Shown piece after piece: positions 1-9,408 of a DNA stretch of 50,308 nt. The translations under genes were made by a program, and so were the position numbers. Within the stretch, counting starts at the first letter, position 1; each line of letters opens with the position of its first letter. The notes beneath the pieces are model-generated. The model saw only the letters and a program-made list of their open reading frames with translations. It was not told the origin of the DNA and made no database searches. Source of the stretch: JANRJY01 sp033763735 (GTDB lineage Bacteria; Bacteroidota; Bacteroidia; Cytophagales; UBA9547); assembly GCA_033763735.1 (NCBI GenBank), contig JANRJY010000040.1, positions 1-50,308 on the forward strand. The letters run 5' to 3'.

Positions 1-110
<110 letters not shown>

Positions 111-184
111 ATTTATCAGGTTAATCACTTAAAGTGAATCGCGAGCGTTGCCTCGGGACAACCGCCAACTTTATTAATAAACTT

Positions 185-215
185 AAGCTTTCTTAATTAC
201 AGGAAAGCTTTTTTT
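185..215 (+). terminator. Rho-independent terminator of the rRNA operon
   Basis: A perfect 8-bp stem, AAGCTTTC at 185-192 and GAAAGCTT at 203-210, encloses a 10-base loop and runs into a T tract ending at 215. It lies about 75 bases after the 5S gene on the same strand. Confidence 0.85.
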
Positions 216-471
216 ACTATTTTTTAAAGGCTTAATTATATATAGTTATTTTTGAAAAATTCCAATTTTGCCTATTTTGTTTAAGTTTTTCTAATTTTCA
301 TTTAAGTTTTATACACATAAAAACAAAATTTAAGTTTTGTGAAAATATATAGGTTATTTTTTTGAATTATCCTATATCTAAAGCTTTACATTAGCAAAAA
401 ATCTTTTCAATTTTACTTTCAAAGGCTGTGTCGAATGATTATTATAAACTATTCATTAACTTCGTAACAAA
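216..471. other. AT-rich intergenic region, nothing recognised
   Basis: About 255 bases between the rRNA terminator and the convergent acyl-CoA dehydrogenase gene. No open frame, tRNA or convincing hairpin is visible. Confidence 0.6.
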
Positions 472-1653
472 TTATTCAAAAGCACTAATACCTGTAATTT
501 CTTTACCTAAAATTAGCAAATGTATATCGTGGGTGCCTTCATAAGTAACTACCGATTCCAGATTCATAATGTGACGCATAATTGGGTATTCGCCTGTTAT
601 TCCCATGCCACCTAATATTTGCCTTGACTCATGGGCTATTTTTATTGCCATTTCCACATTATTTCGTTTTGCCAATGATATTTGGGCCGTTGTTGCTTTC
701 CCTTCGTTCATTAACATGCCCAACCGCCAAGAAAGTAATTGTGCTTTAGTAATTTCAGTAAGCATTTCTGCGAGTTTTTTCTGCTGTAATTGAAACGAAG
801 AAATGGGTTTGCCAAATTGTATTCGTTCTTTGGAATATTTTAAAGAAGTATCATAGCAATCCATTGCAGCACCAATAGCTCCCCACGAAATTCCATAACG
901 AGCAGAATCTAAACACATTAAAGGGGCCCCCATACCCGATTTATTAACGAGGATATTTTGTTTGGGAACTTTTACATTATTAAACACCAATTCACCTGTG
1001 ATACTTGCTCTAAGCGACCATTTATTATGAATTGTTGGAGCAGAAAAGCCTTCCATTCCTTTTTCTACTATTAAACCATGTACTCTGCCTTCTTCGTTTT
1101 TGGCCCAAACAACTGCAATATCCGCCATTGGCGAATTGGAAATCCACATTTTGGCACCATTAAGCAGATAATACTCCCCTTTATCTTCAAACTTTGTAAC
1201 CATTGCGGATGGGTTAGAACCATGATCGGGTTCGGTCAGTCCAAAACACCCCAAATATTCACCTGAAGCTAATTTTGGCAAATATTTTTGTTTGATTTCT
1301 TCACTTCCAAATTTGTATATCGGATACATAACCAATGAACTTTGAACCGAAGCTGTAGAGCGAATGCCCGAATCGCCTCTTTCCAATTCCTGCATTACCA
1401 AACCATATGATATATAATCGAGACCACCACCTCCATATTGTGTAGGAATTGTGGGCCCAAAAATGCCAGATTCGCCCATTTTTGGTACTAAATGTGCAGG
1501 GAAATGACAATTTTGTGCCCAATCTTCAATATTAGGACTTACCTCTTTTTTGACAAATGCCCTTACACTTTCCCTGATTAATTTTTGTTCTTCAGTGAGT
1601 AAATCATCTATTTTATAAAAATCAACGCCTGAAAATGTATCTTTTTTGCTCAT
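472..1653 (-). CDS. gcdH: Glutaryl-CoA dehydrogenase (acyl-CoA dehydrogenase family)
   Basis: This 393-residue FAD enzyme would oxidise and decarboxylate glutaryl-CoA to crotonyl-CoA, the shared late step of lysine and tryptophan breakdown. The acyl-CoA dehydrogenase fold is complete. Two features point to the glutaryl-CoA subfamily: the RSTASVQSSLVM block with Arg98, which matches the substrate-binding arginine of human GCDH, and YEGTHDIH near the C-terminus with Glu372 as the catalytic base. FAD-site motifs (FGLTEPDHGS, WISNSPMADI) are intact, and length is normal for the family. The gene is divergent from tryptophan 2,3-dioxygenase, which starts 61 bases away, and this supports a catabolic role. 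A general short-chain acyl-CoA dehydrogenase is less likely because of Arg98. Confidence 0.9.
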   Translation of the reverse strand: MSKKDTFSGVDFYKIDDLLTEEQKLIRESVRAFVKKEVSPNIEDWAQNCHFPAHLVPKMGESGIFGPTIPTQYGGGGLDYISYGLVMQELERGDSGIRSTASVQSSLVMYPIYKFGSEEIKQKYLPKLASGEYLGCFGLTEPDHGSNPSAMVTKFEDKGEYYLLNGAKMWISNSPMADIAVVWAKNEEGRVHGLIVEKGMEGFSAPTIHNKWSLRASITGELVFNNVKVPKQNILVNKSGMGAPLMCLDSARYGISWGAIGAAMDCYDTSLKYSKERIQFGKPISSFQLQQKKLAEMLTEITKAQLLSWRLGMLMNEGKATTAQISLAKRNNVEMAIKIAHESRQILGGMGITGEYPIMRHIMNLESVVTYEGTHDIHLLILGKEITGISAFE

Positions 1654-1690
1654 AAGTTGCTGATATTTTTACTTATACGATATTTAAAGG

Positions 1691-1698
1691 TAATTTTG
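1691..1698 (+). promoter_or_regulatory. Bacteroidota-type -7 box for tryptophan dioxygenase
   Basis: TAATTTTG fits the TAnnTTTG -7 consensus of Bacteroidota and lies 16 bases before the ATG at 1715. No clear -33 TTG is seen at the expected distance, so the call rests on motif and position. Confidence 0.35.
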
Positions 1699-1714
1699 TT
1701 AAATATCAATACAA

Positions 1715-2638
1715 ATGGATAAAACCATCCAACAAAAATTAGAAGAACTTGCCGAAAAATACGACTCCATGGGTCAAGATTTGGGCTCATATTTGGATGG
1801 TTTGTTATATGCAAGGTACTTACATTATGCTGATTATATTCATCTGGAAACATTGCTTTCACTTCAAAAACCACGAACTGACTTTCCGGATGAACTTATT
1901 TTTATTATATACCATCAAATAACAGAGTTATATTTCAAACTTATCAATTGGGAGCTTAAGCAAATAGCCGATAAAGTGAAACCTACTCAGTCGTGGATTG
2001 TAGAAAAAGTGGTCAGGTTAAACAGATATTGGGATAATCTTATTTTTTCATACGAAATTATGCTTCAAGGAATGGAAAATGATCAATTTATGAAATTCCG
2101 AATGAGTTTGTTGCCGGCAAGTGGGTTCCAGTCATTTCAATTTCGGCTGATTGAAATTTACTCCACTGACTTGATTAATCTGGTGGATCATAATCATGCA
2201 AATACTTTAAACGAAAATTCAACGATTGAGGAACAGTTTGAACATTTGTATTGGAAACATGGCGCCCAGCAACTTTCAACAGGTAAAAAAACGCTTACTT
2301 TAAAACAATTTGAAGAAAAATACACCCGCAAATTGCTTCGGCATGCCAATCAATTTAAAAATAAAAATCTTTGGCAGGCTGTATTAAAAGCATCAAAAGA
2401 TACAGAACTTGAGCTTTCATTAAAAGAAGAATTGCGAAAATATGACCATAAAATGAACATTGCTTGGCCAATGAAACATTTCAAGTCAGCAGCCCGATTT
2501 TTAGACAAAAAGCCCGAAATATTAGCAGCAACAGGAGGAACCAACTGGCAGAAATATTTACCTCCTCGTTTTCAGAAAAAAATATTTTTCCCAAAATTAT
2601 GGAATGATGAGGAAAGAGAAAATTGGGGAAAAATCTGA
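1715..2638 (+). CDS. kynA: Tryptophan 2,3-dioxygenase
   Basis: This cytosolic heme enzyme opens the indole ring of L-tryptophan to N-formylkynurenine, the first step of the kynurenine pathway. The 307-residue protein carries the family landmarks in order: YLHYADYIHLETLLSLQ near residue 30-47, the DELIFIIYHQITELYFK helix near 55-72, SGFQSFQFRLIE near 130 and the C-terminal GGTNWQKYLPPRF followed by FFPKLW. Length is a little above the usual 270-290. The ATG at 1715 is the first in frame and leaves a short leader behind a candidate promoter box. The divergent neighbour is glutaryl-CoA dehydrogenase, further down the same catabolic route. No other kynurenine-pathway gene lies in the window. Confidence 0.9.
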   Translation: MDKTIQQKLEELAEKYDSMGQDLGSYLDGLLYARYLHYADYIHLETLLSLQKPRTDFPDELIFIIYHQITELYFKLINWELKQIADKVKPTQSWIVEKVVRLNRYWDNLIFSYEIMLQGMENDQFMKFRMSLLPASGFQSFQFRLIEIYSTDLINLVDHNHANTLNENSTIEEQFEHLYWKHGAQQLSTGKKTLTLKQFEEKYTRKLLRHANQFKNKNLWQAVLKASKDTELELSLKEELRKYDHKMNIAWPMKHFKSAARFLDKKPEILAATGGTNWQKYLPPRFQKKIFFPKLWNDEERENWGKI

Positions 2639-2644
2639 TATTTA

Positions 2645-3436
2645 TTAATCGTCAATAAGAATAGTTCCTTTAAGATATAGTTTGCATTTTCCGCTAATTT
2701 CAACCCTATCATTCAAATATTTACAACTCAAATATCCTCTTCTCGAAGAGAGCTGAATAGCTGTAAGTTCGATTTTATTAAGTTTGTTCGACCAATAAGG
2801 GGTTAAGGTTGTATGTGCCGATCCCGTAACCGGGTCCTCATTAATTCCGGATTGAGGTGCAAAAAATCTGGAAACGAAATCAACTGTATCCCCGGGAGCC
2901 GAAATGATTATGCCTCTACACATCACTTTTGAAATCAAGTAAAAGTCAGGAACTACATTTTTAATTTGTGCTTCATTTTCAAAGATTAATAGATAATCTG
3001 TTTTCCCCTTAAACGCTGCTTTTGGTTTAATGCTAAATCCATCAGTCAAATTTGGAGTAATTGCAACCTCTTTGAATACATCCGATGGAAAGTTTAAAGT
3101 TAAGTTCTCTTCATTTTTTGTTACAACTAATTCACCACTCCTTTGTGAGTAGAAATTAATTTTATTCTCATTTTTATTTTCGATTTCAAGAAGTACAAAA
3201 GCTGCAGCCAAAGTAGCATGGCCACAAAGGTCGACTTCAACGGTAGGTGTAAACCATCGAATTTCAAATAAATTTCCATTCTTGACATAAAATGCAGTTT
3301 CAGCCAGATTGTTTTCCGCAGCAATTTTTTGCATTAATTCATCGCTCAACCAATTTTCAAGAGGACATATAGCAGCAGGGTTTCCTGAAAATATTTTATA
3401 GGCAAACGCATCGATTTGGTAAATTTTTAATTCCAT
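2645..3436 (-). CDS. PhzF-family isomerase-like protein
   Basis: A 263-residue PhzF/YddE-family protein, a diaminopimelate-epimerase-like fold of two similar halves. The N-terminal half shows QIDAF and SGNPAAICPL, then NNLAETAFY with Glu46 at the position of the PhzF catalytic glutamate. CGHATLAAAFVLL follows, and the second half holds NEDPVTGSAH, the usual substrate-loop motif. The substrate cannot be inferred, since most family members have no known reaction and there are no phenazine genes nearby. It converges with kynA, with only six bases between the stops. Family call is firm, function open. Confidence 0.85.
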   Translation of the reverse strand: MELKIYQIDAFAYKIFSGNPAAICPLENWLSDELMQKIAAENNLAETAFYVKNGNLFEIRWFTPTVEVDLCGHATLAAAFVLLEIENKNENKINFYSQRSGELVVTKNEENLTLNFPSDVFKEVAITPNLTDGFSIKPKAAFKGKTDYLLIFENEAQIKNVVPDFYLISKVMCRGIIISAPGDTVDFVSRFFAPQSGINEDPVTGSAHTTLTPYWSNKLNKIELTAIQLSSRRGYLSCKYLNDRVEISGKCKLYLKGTILIDD

Positions 3437-3494
3437 AGTTGTAAAAATGTTATTTTCATTAAAATTTTATAATTCTGATAATTTAAAAACTTAA

Positions 3495-4064
3495 TTGGAA
3501 AATTTAATTAAAGTAGTTCACAATTGCCTCGTTTGCAAAGATTTTTTACCTTATGAACCAAAACCAATTTTTTCCATTCATCCGGAAAGTAAAATATTAA
3601 TTATTGGTCAAGCGCCCGGGCAAAAAGTACAAAATACTGGAATTCCTTGGAACGACCTCAGCGGCAATGAATTGCGAAGATGGTTAGGAATAGATAAAGC
3701 AACTTTTTACAATAATAAAATATTTTCTATTATGCCTATGGGTTTTTGTTTTCCAGGAACAGGAAAATCAGGAGATTTACCACCTAGGTCTGAATGTGCA
3801 CCACTTTGGCATAGTATTTTATTGCAACAAATGAAAAAAATTGAATTAACGATACTAATTGGTCAGTATTCACAGAAATATTATCTTGGTTCAAACATGA
3901 AACCAACACTTACCGAAACTGTGAATGCTTACAAATTATATCTGCCTCAGTACTTTCCAATTGTTCATCCATCACCCAGAAATATAAGATGGCAAAAAAG
4001 AAATCCTTTGTTTGAAAATGAAATTATACCTGTGTTGCAACAAAGAGTAGCTAATATTATATAG
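3495..4064 (+). CDS. Uracil-DNA glycosylase family protein
   Basis: A 189-residue protein of the uracil-DNA-glycosylase superfamily. The N-terminal CLVCKDFLP pair of cysteines, ILIIGQAPGQKVQNTGIPW (motif 1), LSGNELRRWLG, the PMGFCFPGTG block and HPSPRN near residue 156 match the small COG1573-like family. The start is TTG at 3495, because an in-frame TAA sits at 3492-3494 and no ATG precedes the conserved region. DNA repair is inferred from the family; the actual lesion is not known for this branch. It precedes smc on the same strand by about 100 bases. Confidence 0.82.
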   Translation: MENLIKVVHNCLVCKDFLPYEPKPIFSIHPESKILIIGQAPGQKVQNTGIPWNDLSGNELRRWLGIDKATFYNNKIFSIMPMGFCFPGTGKSGDLPPRSECAPLWHSILLQQMKKIELTILIGQYSQKYYLGSNMKPTLTETVNAYKLYLPQYFPIVHPSPRNIRWQKRNPLFENEIIPVLQQRVANII

Positions 4065-4166
4065 TTTCAGTAATCTCAAATTGTTGAAAACCCTCTGATA
4101 ACTTTTGTATAAATCTTTCCAATAAATTATGTATTTGCCGGTTGGTTATAATTTTCAAAATTCAAC

Positions 4167-7100
4167 TTGCAACTCAGCAGATTAGAAGTAAAAGGTTTCA
4201 AAAGTTTTGGCGACAAAACGGTTATTAATTTCGACAACGGCATTACAGGCATAGTTGGTCCTAACGGTTGTGGCAAGTCCAATGTTGTTGATGCCATCCG
4301 TTGGGTACTGGGCGAACAAAAAACTCGTAATCTCCGTTCCGAAAAAATGGAGGACGTAATTTTTAATGGCACCAAAGACCGCAAACCTCATCAAATGGCT
4401 GAAGTTTCGGTCACTTTCAATAACACTCGAAATCTATTACCAACCGAATACTCACAAGTAACTATCACTCGTAGATACTTTCGGTCGGGCGACAGCGAAT
4501 ATGAACTAAATGGCGTTACTTGTAGGCTTAAAGACATTAACAGTTTGTTTCTTGACACGGGTATTGGTTCAGATAGTTATGCTATAATTGAACTAAAAAT
4601 GGTGGAAGACATCCTCAACAATAGGGATGGTTCAAGAAGGGAACTTTTTGAGGAAGCTGCAGGAGTTTCAAAGTTTAAAATCCGTAAGAAACAGACCCTT
4701 AAAAAACTTGAAGATACTGACAAGGACTTGAGTAGAATTGAGGATTTATTGTTTGAAATAGAAAAAAATCTAAAAAGCCTAGAAAAACAAGCGAAACAAG
4801 CTGAAAAATATTTCGAACTAAAGGAAGAATACAAAAAAGTAAGTGTACACATGGCTCATGCCATTCTGAAAAATCAATCCTCAGAAATGGAACGATTGAA
4901 GCAACTTGAGCAAGATGAGACGCTTAAAAAAAACGACTTTATTGCTGCCATTGCGCTTTCAGAAGCAAACCTTGAAAAATGCAAAAAAGTTATACTTGAA
5001 AAGGAAATTATTCTCAAAGAATCACAACAAAGTCTGAACAACCATATGGTTAAAATCAGAAATTATGAAAGTGAGAAAAAAATTAAAAATGAGCGACTTA
5101 AGTACCTTACTGATACTCAGGAAAGACTGATACGTCAGCTTCAATCGGACAAAGAACTTAAAGACAAATCAGAAATATTATTAAAAAATATTCAGTCAGA
5201 TAAAGACAAACTGCAATTACAACTTAATGAACAAGAAGTTTTAGTTGAAAAACTTAAATCAGAACATGAGGATCAAAAAGTAAAAACCAACACACTTCAA
5301 CAGCAACTTAACGAACTCAATACGAATTTCCGTTCCAAACAAGAAAAGGTATTTAACTTGAGTAAATCATTGGAAATGAGCCAATTTCAAATTAAATCTT
5401 TGCAGGATGAATTTGAAAAAACGATTCACGATAACACCTCACAAAGTACGGAGTTGGCTGCGTTTGAAGAAAAAATCAAACATCTCGCATTGCAAATTGG
5501 AGAAAAAGAGCTTGAATTGGTTCATTTGGAAAATTTAGAAAAAGAAAATGAAGAAAAAATAGACACTCTTGAAAAAGAAACGCAACAACTTAAAGATAAA
5601 ATAGCAGAAACCGGAAGAAAAACAGATTCAAAACAGAACGAATTTAATTTGACTAAGTCACTGGTTGAGAACTTAGAAGGATTCCCTGAGGCTGTTCGAT
5701 TTTTAAAACTCAACGCCAATTGGGTCAAAGATGTTCCCTTGCTTTCTGATGTGCTAACTTCAGATGAAAAGTACAGAATAGCACTTGAAAATTACTTAGA
5801 ACCATTCATGAATTACTACATTGTAGCTAATGAATCGGATGCAATTAAAGCAGTGAACTTATTAAGTGATGCCTCGAAAGGGAAAGCAAACTTTTTTGTA
5901 CTAAGCAATTTCGAAAAATTTGCATCTCCTGCATCTAAACCATATTCCAATTGTACCCACGCAATATCGTTGTTGGAATACGATCCTAAGTATCAGGGTT
6001 TGATATATTATTTGCTTGGCAATGTGTATGTTATCACCGAAAATCAAGAGGTTATCCCATCTGATGATGAATCTATATTTATTACACAAAATGGAAAAAT
6101 TATTAAGCGAAAATTTAGCATTTCAGGTGGATCGGTTGGATTGTTTGAAGGAAAACGTATAGGTAGAACTAAAAATCTTGAAATACTTGAAAAGGAAATC
6201 AAGAGAATGAACGAGGCGCTTTCAGTACTCAAAACAAATTTGGCTAATCAACTTGAATTGCTTCAGAAACACAAAAATCAATCACAAAAAACTAAAATTG
6301 AAATACTTCAAAAGGAATTCAACCAAATCAAAAACGAATACATAGCTTATAGCACTAAGAAAGAACAATTATTTAGCCTACTTAATAAAAACACTGATAG
6401 AAAAGAAGAAATAAACACCAGAATAGCCGCACTTGAAGAGGAAATTGTTAAAAACACTCCAATTATTGAAGCTGCTAAAGGTGAAATTATCGCAGATGAA
6501 CAATCATTAATTTCGATTAAAGAATTACTTGAAGAAGAATCAAAAGTATTGAACACCAAATCTGCCACATTTAATGAACAAAATATACTTTTATACCAAT
6601 TCCGAAATAAATTAAATAGTATAATTCAGGATTTGGAATACAAACAACAATCACTTGAAAGCACTAATGAACGAATAATCAAATCGTCAACCGAACTTCA
6701 AAAAATAGAGGAAGATACCAAGCAAGTACTTCAAGGTGCTGACATGCATGACGAAGAACTACAAAAACTATATTCTGATAAAGACATTCTCGAAAAATCA
6801 CTCAATGAAAATGAGCGTGCATATTATGCAACAAGAGGAGAATCGGATAATATTGAAAAACAAAGCAAAGAATTGTTGAGAAACAAAGAAATTTCGGAAA
6901 CGGTTTTGCTTGAAATCATGAATAAACAAAACGAAGCAAAGCTGAAATTGAATTCTGTAAAAGAACGACTTTCTGTTGAGTTCAATATTGATTTGGATGT
7001 TTTGAAGATAAACCCAGAAGAAATTGAGCAAGAAAAAAGTGAAGAAGAACTCCGTACTAAAATAGAACAATTGAAAGGAGCCATGGATAGAATTGGTCAG

Positions 7101-7697
7101 GTTAATCCTATGGCAATGGATGCTTATAAAGAAATTACAGAAAGGTACAACCTTATCAATCAACAGAAAAAAGACATTACCGATGCCAAAAATTCACTGT
7201 TAAGTACTATTTCAGAAATAGATTCTACTGCAAAAGAAAACTTTTTAACCACTTTTGTGCTTATCAAGCAACATTTTATTGATGTGTTCAGATCTTTATT
7301 TACAAATGACGACACTTGCGATTTGATTCTTGTCAATCCGGATGATCCATTAGAATCCGATATCGATATTTTGGCTAAACCAAAAGGCAAACGACCTCAA
7401 AGTATCAATCAGCTTTCCGGAGGGGAAAAAACATTGACAGCAGTAGCCTTACTTTTTGCAATTTATTTAATAAAACCGGCTCCATTTTGCATATTTGATG
7501 AAGTTGATGCTCCTTTGGACGATGCCAATATTGATAAGTTTAATAATATCATAAAAAAATTCTCTGCCGATTCTCAATTTATAATCGTTACTCATAACAA
7601 ACGTACCATGGCAAGTACAGATATCATTTACGGAGTAACCATGATTGAAACCGGCATTTCAAGGGTGGTTCCGGTGGATTTAAGAAGCTTAAATTAA
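4167..7697 (+). CDS. smc: Chromosome segregation protein SMC
   Basis: A 1176-residue SMC ATPase that would fold and help segregate the chromosome together with ScpA and ScpB, which are not in this window. The N-terminal head has Walker A (GIVGPNGCGKSNVVDAIRW) near residue 30-48. Two long coiled-coil arms rich in Lys, Glu and Gln flank a hinge domain around residues 505-660, with GFPEAVRFL and GGSVGLFEGKRIGR as hinge landmarks. The C-terminal head has the ABC signature LSGGEKTLTAVALLFAIY and Walker B with FCIFDEVDAPLDDANI. The start is TTG at 4167: an in-frame TAA lies at 4149-4151 and the upstream ATG at 4129 is out of frame. Length is typical. Confidence 0.96.
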   Translation: MQLSRLEVKGFKSFGDKTVINFDNGITGIVGPNGCGKSNVVDAIRWVLGEQKTRNLRSEKMEDVIFNGTKDRKPHQMAEVSVTFNNTRNLLPTEYSQVTITRRYFRSGDSEYELNGVTCRLKDINSLFLDTGIGSDSYAIIELKMVEDILNNRDGSRRELFEEAAGVSKFKIRKKQTLKKLEDTDKDLSRIEDLLFEIEKNLKSLEKQAKQAEKYFELKEEYKKVSVHMAHAILKNQSSEMERLKQLEQDETLKKNDFIAAIALSEANLEKCKKVILEKEIILKESQQSLNNHMVKIRNYESEKKIKNERLKYLTDTQERLIRQLQSDKELKDKSEILLKNIQSDKDKLQLQLNEQEVLVEKLKSEHEDQKVKTNTLQQQLNELNTNFRSKQEKVFNLSKSLEMSQFQIKSLQDEFEKTIHDNTSQSTELAAFEEKIKHLALQIGEKELELVHLENLEKENEEKIDTLEKETQQLKDKIAETGRKTDSKQNEFNLTKSLVENLEGFPEAVRFLKLNANWVKDVPLLSDVLTSDEKYRIALENYLEPFMNYYIVANESDAIKAVNLLSDASKGKANFFVLSNFEKFASPASKPYSNCTHAISLLEYDPKYQGLIYYLLGNVYVITENQEVIPSDDESIFITQNGKIIKRKFSISGGSVGLFEGKRIGRTKNLEILEKEIKRMNEALSVLKTNLANQLELLQKHKNQSQKTKIEILQKEFNQIKNEYIAYSTKKEQLFSLLNKNTDRKEEINTRIAALEEEIVKNTPIIEAAKGEIIADEQSLISIKELLEEESKVLNTKSATFNEQNILLYQFRNKLNSIIQDLEYKQQSLESTNERIIKSSTELQKIEEDTKQVLQGADMHDEELQKLYSDKDILEKSLNENERAYYATRGESDNIEKQSKELLRNKEISETVLLEIMNKQNEAKLKLNSVKERLSVEFNIDLDVLKINPEEIEQEKSEEELRTKIEQLKGAMDRIGQVNPMAMDAYKEITERYNLINQQKKDITDAKNSLLSTISEIDSTAKENFLTTFVLIKQHFIDVFRSLFTNDDTCDLILVNPDDPLESDIDILAKPKGKRPQSINQLSGGEKTLTAVALLFAIYLIKPAPFCIFDEVDAPLDDANIDKFNNIIKKFSADSQFIIVTHNKRTMASTDIIYGVTMIETGISRVVPVDLRSLN

Positions 7698-7712
7698 GTT
7701 ACTATTTCTTTA

Positions 7713-7730
7713 AGTTTTTTGCGAAAAACT
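7713..7730. terminator. Weak AT-rich hairpin between convergent smc and thiL
   Basis: AGTTTTT at 7713-7719 pairs with AAAAACT at 7724-7730 around a four-base loop. A second small hairpin (TCTATG / CATAGA) follows at 7737-7755. Together they fill the gap between two convergent genes and may end both transcripts. Neither stem is GC-rich. Confidence 0.35.
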
Positions 7731-7756
7731 ATTAATTCTATGCGTTTGCCATAGAT

Positions 7757-8782
7757 TCAAAAATGCACCCACCCTTGAGCCTTAATATCAATCAGTTGGT
7801 CATTTGTGGTCGCTAATTTGACACCTTGGTTTTTGGGAGTCATATAACCGATGGTGGTAATGTCCGTATGATTTTTTATTTTTTCGAAATCCGATTGTTT
7901 TATTGTAAATAACAACTCATAGTCTTCGCCTCCATTCAAAATGCAAGCTGTTGAGCTCAAGTTCAATTCCGACATTGTCTCTATCGATTGTTGATCTACA
8001 GGCAATTTGTTTTCATATATAACGGCTCCCAATTCTGATTGTGTACAAATGTGCATGATTTCTGAAGCCAATCCATCAGATATGTCAATCATTGAAGTGG
8101 GAATTAAATTCATTTCTGCAAATTCATGAATCACATCCATTCGAGCTTCCGGCTTCAGTTGACGTTGAATTACATAATCTTTTCCTTCCAATTCAGGTTG
8201 CATATTGGGGTCAGCCAAATACACTTCTTTTTCTCTTCTTAACAGTTGCAATCCACAATAAGCAGCACCTAAGTCGCCAGTCACGCAAATGATATCTCCT
8301 TCCTTTGCTCCACTTCTTTTTACAACTTTCTCAGAATTGGCAGTTCCTATAACGGTTACACTAATAACCAAACCTTTGGGTGAAGAAGTAGTATCACCTC
8401 CTATAATATCCACTTTATAATTGGCACAAGCTGCATTGATTCCTTCATATAGCGCATCAATGGCTTCAACCGAAAATCGGTTGCTTGCTGCAATACTTAC
8501 CGTAATTTGCCTTGCAATAGCATTCATTGCGCATATATCAGAAACATTACTTGCCACAATTTTGTATCCTACATGCTGAAGAGGAGAATATGACAAATCA
8601 AAATGGATTCCTTCTACCATCATATCTGTTGATACAACAATTAATTGATTATCAATGGGTTTAATTAAAGCAGCGTCATCGCCAATTCCAATAAGTGAGG
8701 ATTCGTTGTATGTTTTTACTGTTTCTCTTATTCTATTTATAATTCCAAATTCACCTATTGACTCAAGCTCTGTTCTCGACAT
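7757..8782 (-). CDS. thiL: Thiamine-monophosphate kinase
   Basis: This 341-residue enzyme phosphorylates thiamine monophosphate to thiamine diphosphate, the last step of thiamine cofactor synthesis. Family motifs are present in order: FGIINRI near the N-terminus, GIGDDAAL for Mg-ATP binding, STDMMVEGIHFD, IIGGDTTSSP, VTGDLG, DISDGLASEI and NGGEDYELLF. Length is typical for ThiL. It stands alone between smc and a small lipoprotein gene, with no other thi genes in view and no visible TPP riboswitch upstream. Confidence 0.93.
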   Translation of the reverse strand: MSRTELESIGEFGIINRIRETVKTYNESSLIGIGDDAALIKPIDNQLIVVSTDMMVEGIHFDLSYSPLQHVGYKIVASNVSDICAMNAIARQITVSIAASNRFSVEAIDALYEGINAACANYKVDIIGGDTTSSPKGLVISVTVIGTANSEKVVKRSGAKEGDIICVTGDLGAAYCGLQLLRREKEVYLADPNMQPELEGKDYVIQRQLKPEARMDVIHEFAEMNLIPTSMIDISDGLASEIMHICTQSELGAVIYENKLPVDQQSIETMSELNLSSTACILNGGEDYELLFTIKQSDFEKIKNHTDITTIGYMTPKNQGVKLATTNDQLIDIKAQGWVHF

Positions 8783-8867
8783 AACAATTTATTAACAATA
8801 AAATAATATTAATTTTTCGCTTACTTTTTTTAACTTTTACGTATTAAAGTTGCTAACCCTCAAATAT

Positions 8868-8999
8868 ATGAAAAAAACATTGTTGATAATTGTTGCTTCT
8901 TCCATGCTGCTTGGGGCAGCATCTTGCACTCGTTACAAAAGAAGTTGTGTAAAAGCACATAAAAACAAGCAATGGATAAATAAAATCCAATATCAATAA
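8868..8999 (+). CDS. Small predicted lipoprotein, 43 residues
   Basis: A short frame from ATG 8868 to TAA 8997-8999. It begins MKKTLLIIVASSMLLG and reaches a lipobox (GAASC) with Cys20, so it looks like a lipoprotein with a mature part of only 24 residues, very rich in Lys, Arg and His. It lies in an otherwise empty 256-base gap between divergent thiL and the IscA-like gene. I do not recognise a family. Signal peptide and lipobox argue for a real gene; the tiny mature part keeps confidence moderate. Confidence 0.6.
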   Translation: MKKTLLIIVASSMLLGAASCTRYKRSCVKAHKNKQWINKIQYQ

Positions 9000-9065
9000 T
9001 TAATAAGAACTTTTGTGTTTTTTTGTATGTTGTATTAATTGTATCAAAGTTTTAATACTACTGCC

Positions 9066-9392
9066 ATGATTCAAATTTCAGATAAAGCCAAAGAAAAAAT
9101 CGTAGAAATCCGTACGAAAGAAGGTTACACCACCGATCATAATATTAGGGTTGCGGTAAAGGGGGGTGGATGTTCCGGATTGATGTACGACTTAGCTTTT
9201 GATGATCAACTCAACGATAAAGACAAAGTTTACGAAGATAAAGGCGTAAAAATCCTTGTCGACAAGAAAAGCTTACTTTACTTATTAGGCACTACTCTCG
9301 ATTTTTCTGATGGACTTAACGGTAAAGGTTTTCAATTTATTAACCCTAATGCCTCACGAACCTGTGGGTGTGGTGAGAGTTTTGCAGTATAG
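9066..9392 (+). CDS. Iron-sulfur cluster assembly accessory protein (IscA/HesB family)
   Basis: An A-type Fe-S carrier that would hold and pass on nascent clusters. From ATG 9066 the protein is 108 residues and starts MIQISDKAKEKIVEI, as family members do. The three conserved cysteines are present: Cys36 in GGGCSGL, and Cys100 and Cys102 in TCGCGESF. An upstream TTG at 9039 would add nine residues without family support, so the ATG is preferred. IscA, ErpA and SufA cannot be separated here because no other suf or isc genes are in the window. Confidence 0.9.
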   Translation: MIQISDKAKEKIVEIRTKEGYTTDHNIRVAVKGGGCSGLMYDLAFDDQLNDKDKVYEDKGVKILVDKKSLLYLLGTTLDFSDGLNGKGFQFINPNASRTCGCGESFAV

Positions 9393-9408
9393 AATTTGAA
9401 TTCACTTT

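Noticed and set aside
6798..7163. 121-residue minus-strand frame inside smc
   Set aside because: It is a shadow of AT-rich coiled-coil coding sequence, rich in Phe and Ile, without any motif.
9039..9065. TTG start nine codons upstream in the IscA-like gene
   Set aside because: The extra residues have no family counterpart and ATG 9066 gives the normal N-terminus.
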